Assembly (NCBI GenBank): GCA_015075745.1 | Contig: JABTTW010000001.1 | Span: 3,038,001-3,102,000 of the forward strand | Reading direction: 5' to 3' | DNA: 64,000 bases | DNA from: Planctomycetia bacterium | GTDB lineage: Bacteria; Planctomycetota; Phycisphaerae; UBA1845; UTPLA1 | Shown here: piece by piece, positions 60,619 through 64,000 of the stretch | How positions within the stretch are numbered: position 1 is the stretch's first letter | Layout: each line of letters opens with the position of its first letter | Made by a program: the position numbers and the translations under genes | The notes under the pieces: model-generated | The model's input: only the letters and a program-made list of their open reading frames with translations | What the model was told of the DNA's origin: nothing | The model's database searches: none

Positions 60619-63606
60619 TTGATTCAGAGGCGGCGCGTGAAGCGAGTGCTCATCATCATCGGCGTCGTCCTGCTGGCCGGCGCGACCGGCGCTGCCGCGT
60701 GGGTGCTATGGCCGCGGCACCAAACCTATTACAGTGATGCCGGGGACATTCGCGAGCCCGCCGAGTCCGCGCGGCTGCGCGAGATTCTCTGGCAGCCGCC
60801 CGCGCCGATGTCCGCCGAGTTCAATTCCTCCGCCGACGAGTACGAGCCGCGCGTCTTGGCCGACGGTCGCATGATGTTCTTCGTGCGCGGCAAGCCCGGC
60901 CGGCAGGCGGACATTTTCTACTCTCTGCGGACCAGCGATGGCTGGCAGCCCGCCGAGCCGCTCGCGGCGATCAACACCGAATACGATGACCTGGGCCCTG
61001 AAATCTCCCCGGACGGTCGGACGCTCTATTTCTACAGCGATCGTCCCGGCGGCGTCGGCGGCTACGACCTCTGGAAGTCGCAGCACGCCGACTCAGGCTG
61101 GCAGCCGCCGATCAACCTGGGGACATGGGTCAACTCCGAATTCAACGAATACGGCCCCGCGGTCTCGCCCGACGGCAACTCAATCGTCTTCGCCTCGAAC
61201 CGCCCGCGCGAGGAACCAGACAACCAGTCACCAAAAGGCGCCTGGCAGGCCACGATCCGCGAAGACCCCTATCGCCATGATTACGACATCTACCAATGCG
61301 CAATGACCGACGCGGGACTTTCCGCGCCGCAGCGGCTTGATCAGCTCAACTCAAACGGCAACGAAGGCGCCCCGGCCTTCAGCCCGGCCGGTGACTTTCT
61401 CTACTTCTCCTCGGATAGAACCGGTGGCTTCGGCGGGTTCGATCTTTATCGTGCCCGGCTGGTGCGCGGCGAAATCGAACCACCGACGAATCTCGGCGCA
61501 GCCGTCAACTCCAGCGCAAACGAACTCGATCCCTCATTGGAGATGGGTGGCTACGCGCTTCACTTCAGTTCCGATCGCCCGGTCGTAACCGTACTTAAGG
61601 ACACAGCAAGGTCAGACAGCGCCTCAGCCGATTACAATCTCTACCGCACCGTATCGCGCGAAGTATTCCGCGAAGTAGAAACGCGTCACGCCTCAATCGA
61701 CTGGGCGGGCATCTGGCGACTGATTGGCCCCAATCTCCTGATGGCCATCCTGGCCCTGTTGCTCTCGCTGCTTCTGCTGGCGCTGCTCCGCGACATGAAG
61801 CAGCGTCGATTGAGTCTGCTCGCCAGATGCCTGCTCACATCCCTACTGGTGCACCTGCTTCTGATGATGCTTCTCAACGTGGTCGAAGTAACGACCTCCA
61901 TCGCCTCGGCATTCCGCAAGTCCGATCGAATTCAGATCTCCCTGGCATCCACCGCACAGGCCGGCGAAATCGCCATGCAGCTCCGAGGCGACTTGACCGA
62001 TGCCGCTGTCCCCCAGCCGATCCGTCCGTCGCCGAGCCGAGCCGAAGTAGCCGTTCAGTTGCCCACCGCCGAACCAATCGCAACCGTCTCGATGGAATCG
62101 GTCCCGCATACGCCGGATAGCTCGTCCGTCAGCGAGCCCGACATCCGCGAGGCGGTTCCGTCTGATTCACCGCTCGACGCCCCATCGCCGCGCGTTCCGG
62201 ACATCTCTCCCAGTGAGGTCGTACTCGACGCGCCGCGCGAGGCGTCGCCGATCGACGCTCGCGAAGCGCCCGCTGATTTTATTCCCCGCCCGGCTGACCT
62301 CGGCGAAGTGCGTCGCGCCGAGACGCCCTGGCCGACGAGCCAGCCGGCGATGGACCAGAGTGTCGTCGCCATCGCGCCCGAAATCTCGCGCGCCCAGCAG
62401 CCGCCCATTAACGAGACGATCTTCGCGGCTTCGCGCGCTCCCTCCGAGTCGTCAGCCCCGCCTGCCCGCGCAGCCGAGGCAATCCCGACCGAGTTCAATC
62501 TTCCCGTCGAAATGAATCAATTCGTGGAGCTCAGCGCGCCCTCGGAAATGACCCCGCAGCAATCGCCGCCGGACTCCGATCAATCGGACTCGGTCAATTT
62601 CGCGGCCCAGTCGTCACTGCTCGGCCCGGAAATCCGGGCAGCCGCGTCCCTACCACCGGCATCCCCGACACATTCAATCGTACCGACGCCGATCTCGCCG
62701 CAAGCGTTGAACGACTCGCTCGTAATCGATGGGCCGCTCGTCCAATTGACGACACCTGTCCCCGATTCGGCGATAGCGATTAACACCGAGGAATCCGTCG
62801 ATGTCCTCGCTGTCGATACGCTGGCGCTCTCATCGCTCAACGTCGAACTCGCCTTGCCGACCGAAGTCGCCTCGCCGACCAAACCGGAATCAGGCGCGAT
62901 CGGAACCATTCGCGGAACGGCGACCGACGTGCAGACACTCCACCCGCTGTCCGCCGTCAAGATTCAACTCGACCTGCCGGGCCACTCCGGCGTGACGGCG
63001 ACAACCGCGCCCAACGGCGAGTACATCATGCTCGCGCCAAACGTCCCCGAGCACTTCGCCCTTTCCGCATCCGCACCGGGGTACCTTCCTCGCACCGTCA
63101 ACGTCGCCGCGGCCGACCTCATCGGGCAAACGCTTGTCCTGGACTTTCCGCTGCGGCGAATTCAGGAAGATGTGATCGCCATTGAGTCCGATCCCGAGGT
63201 GCATCATCTTGGCAACGACCGCTTCGAGGGACGCATCAACAGCCAGTTTCAGCGTCAAAGCGAGGGGGAGCGATTCCGCGCGACATTCACGCTCACCAAG
63301 GAGCAACTCGCCCAACCGATGCAAAGCGCCGCGGTGGAAATGCTGATCAAAGGCGTCCAGTGCCCGCATCAGATTCGCATCAACGGCCGCAGACTGGATC
63401 GGCGTCTCTCTGGTTCGCCCCTTGACGGGAGCTTCGGCGCATTTGTCGCCCCATTTGATCCTGACTTGCTCCGTGCCGGTCGCAACACGCTGGTCATCCG
63501 CAACGTCATCTGCCGCGACGACATCGACGACTTCGAGTTCGTCAACATTCAGTTGCGACTCGTGCCGGCCGCCGTCCCTTCGTCGCCCGCCGGTTCCAGC
63601 GATTGA
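60619..63606 (+). CDS. membrane protein with TolB-like propeller and carboxypeptidase-regulatory-like domain
   Basis: 995 residues from TTG 60619, which directly follows the TAA of the ExbD gene; GTG 60637 is an alternative. Helix one is at about 9-28. A PD40/TolB-like propeller (about 70-330) has repeats such as GPEISPDGRTLYFYSDRPGG and GPAVSPDGNSIVFASNRP. Two helices (about 366-420) lead into a Pro/Ser-rich disordered stretch (about 450-750). A carboxypeptidase-regulatory-like beta domain (about 760-850, APNGEYIMLAPNVPEHF) and a C-terminal beta-sandwich (about 865-990) finish it. The propeller after TolQ/TolR recalls TolB, but here it is fused to membrane segments. Confidence 0.85.
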   Translation: MIQRRRVKRVLIIIGVVLLAGATGAAAWVLWPRHQTYYSDAGDIREPAESARLREILWQPPAPMSAEFNSSADEYEPRVLADGRMMFFVRGKPGRQADIFYSLRTSDGWQPAEPLAAINTEYDDLGPEISPDGRTLYFYSDRPGGVGGYDLWKSQHADSGWQPPINLGTWVNSEFNEYGPAVSPDGNSIVFASNRPREEPDNQSPKGAWQATIREDPYRHDYDIYQCAMTDAGLSAPQRLDQLNSNGNEGAPAFSPAGDFLYFSSDRTGGFGGFDLYRARLVRGEIEPPTNLGAAVNSSANELDPSLEMGGYALHFSSDRPVVTVLKDTARSDSASADYNLYRTVSREVFREVETRHASIDWAGIWRLIGPNLLMAILALLLSLLLLALLRDMKQRRLSLLARCLLTSLLVHLLLMMLLNVVEVTTSIASAFRKSDRIQISLASTAQAGEIAMQLRGDLTDAAVPQPIRPSPSRAEVAVQLPTAEPIATVSMESVPHTPDSSSVSEPDIREAVPSDSPLDAPSPRVPDISPSEVVLDAPREASPIDAREAPADFIPRPADLGEVRRAETPWPTSQPAMDQSVVAIAPEISRAQQPPINETIFAASRAPSESSAPPARAAEAIPTEFNLPVEMNQFVELSAPSEMTPQQSPPDSDQSDSVNFAAQSSLLGPEIRAAASLPPASPTHSIVPTPISPQALNDSLVIDGPLVQLTTPVPDSAIAINTEESVDVLAVDTLALSSLNVELALPTEVASPTKPESGAIGTIRGTATDVQTLHPLSAVKIQLDLPGHSGVTATTAPNGEYIMLAPNVPEHFALSASAPGYLPRTVNVAAADLIGQTLVLDFPLRRIQEDVIAIESDPEVHHLGNDRFEGRINSQFQRQSEGERFRATFTLTKEQLAQPMQSAAVEMLIKGVQCPHQIRINGRRLDRRLSGSPLDGSFGAFVAPFDPDLLRAGRNTLVIRNVICRDDIDDFEFVNIQLRLVPAAVPSSPAGSSD

Positions 63607-64000
63607 TCTCGACCGATGAAGTCAAGCGAACCGTAAAACACGATCAGTAGCACCGCCAAGCCGCCCGCCTCAAACGGCGAAAGTTCGTGATAGCGCTTTC
63701 CCCAACCTGTTCGTTCCCAATATTCAGTTGAGGGGCCGTGCCGGCGAACGACGAATCGCGGCTTGGACCCGTCCGGCAGCGGATCAAGACTCATCTGCCC
63801 TGATTGCCAAAGTAGCCCGCATGTCATGCAGATCAGCAGCACAGTCCATAACGGCATCGCTCGCCGAAGATGTCCGCGATGAGGCGGCCTGCGCGCCGAG
63901 AGCCTTCGTTCAACAGCAAGATAAATCATGGTGCACCCGAAACCCGCGCCGATCGTGTTGTACATCATGTCATTAAAGTCGAGGTTAATAGACCAGTTCG
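63549..64000 (-). CDS. VanZ-like small membrane protein (5' end outside window)
   Basis: The minus-strand frame is open to the window edge, so the visible ATG at 63968 is probably internal. The visible part begins NWSINLDFNDMMYNTIGAGF, resembling the last conserved motif of VanZ-like proteins (D-x-x-x-N-T-x-G). Two further hydrophobic segments follow (LWTVLLICMTCGLLW and AGGLAVLLIVFYGSLDF). The C-terminus overlaps the end of the convergent propeller gene by 58 bases. Family assignment is tentative. Confidence 0.55.
   Translation of the reverse strand, partial: NWSINLDFNDMMYNTIGAGFGCTMIYLAVERRLSARRPPHRGHLRRAMPLWTVLLICMTCGLLWQSGQMSLDPLPDGSKPRFVVRRHGPSTEYWERTGWGKRYHELSPFEAGGLAVLLIVFYGSLDFIGRDQSLEPAGDEGTAAGTSRN

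Noticed and set aside
1..64000. CRISPR arrays, tRNA or rRNA genes, phage or plasmid modules
   Set aside because: No regularly spaced repeats, tRNA-like TTCGA arms in cloverleaf context, rRNA sequence, integrase or structural phage gene could be recognised by eye; small divergent tRNAs could still have been missed.

Overview
The window is GC-rich, gene-dense bacterial DNA, most likely from a planctomycete of the Phycisphaerae type. This is inferred from gene content: an ECF sigma factor coupled to a zinc-finger Ser/Thr kinase, a MoxR/DUF58/BatA-type gene train, many giant TPR and PQQ-propeller exported proteins, a Kelch protein ending in a GC-type dockerin-like tail, a LemA pair and a BlaI/M56-peptidase pair. 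No rRNA, tRNA or CRISPR array was recognised.

Layout. 1-1128 (minus): ECF sigma factor and the start of its kinase. 1427-4329 (plus): a small exported orphan, then a beta-carbonic anhydrase and a SulP transporter, probably a bicarbonate uptake pair. 4402-7970: thrS with a promoter and a structured leader, infC starting on AUU, and a small basic protein where rpmI-rplT would be expected. 8041-15212: a GT-39-like membrane enzyme, maf, a LemA pair, and comEC translationally coupled to a CobS-like membrane protein that has lost its acidic active-site residues.

15246-38503 is a 23 kb co-directional train with mostly overlapping or abutting genes. It holds a PQQ/TPR protein, a squalene-cyclase-fold toroid, a MoxR ATPase, three VWA/MIDAS proteins, a large membrane-anchored protein, a coiled-coil exported protein, a Cys-cluster exported protein, an NPCBM-domain protein and three HtrA-like genes. 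Only the first HtrA keeps its catalytic triad. I read the train as an envelope quality-control or assembly system and as the best candidate for an undescribed system here.

38514-44915 (minus) holds a TMTC-like TPR glycosyltransferase and a Kelch/dockerin gene. Two identical IS256-family copies have entered this stretch, each with a 9-bp target duplication. One lies between the two genes and the other splits the Kelch gene; removing the second restores its reading frame exactly.

45282-52337 is metabolic: P5C dehydrogenase, an SGNH hydrolase, PRPP synthetase, a HEAT/TPR protein, LarB and NnrD. 52376-56026 is a BlaI repressor with visible operator repeats and an M56 sensor peptidase carrying an unusual duplicated C-terminal domain. 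56233-63606 is a TolQ/TolR-type energised envelope complex with a giant TPR protein and a propeller/membrane protein. A VanZ-like gene enters from the right edge.
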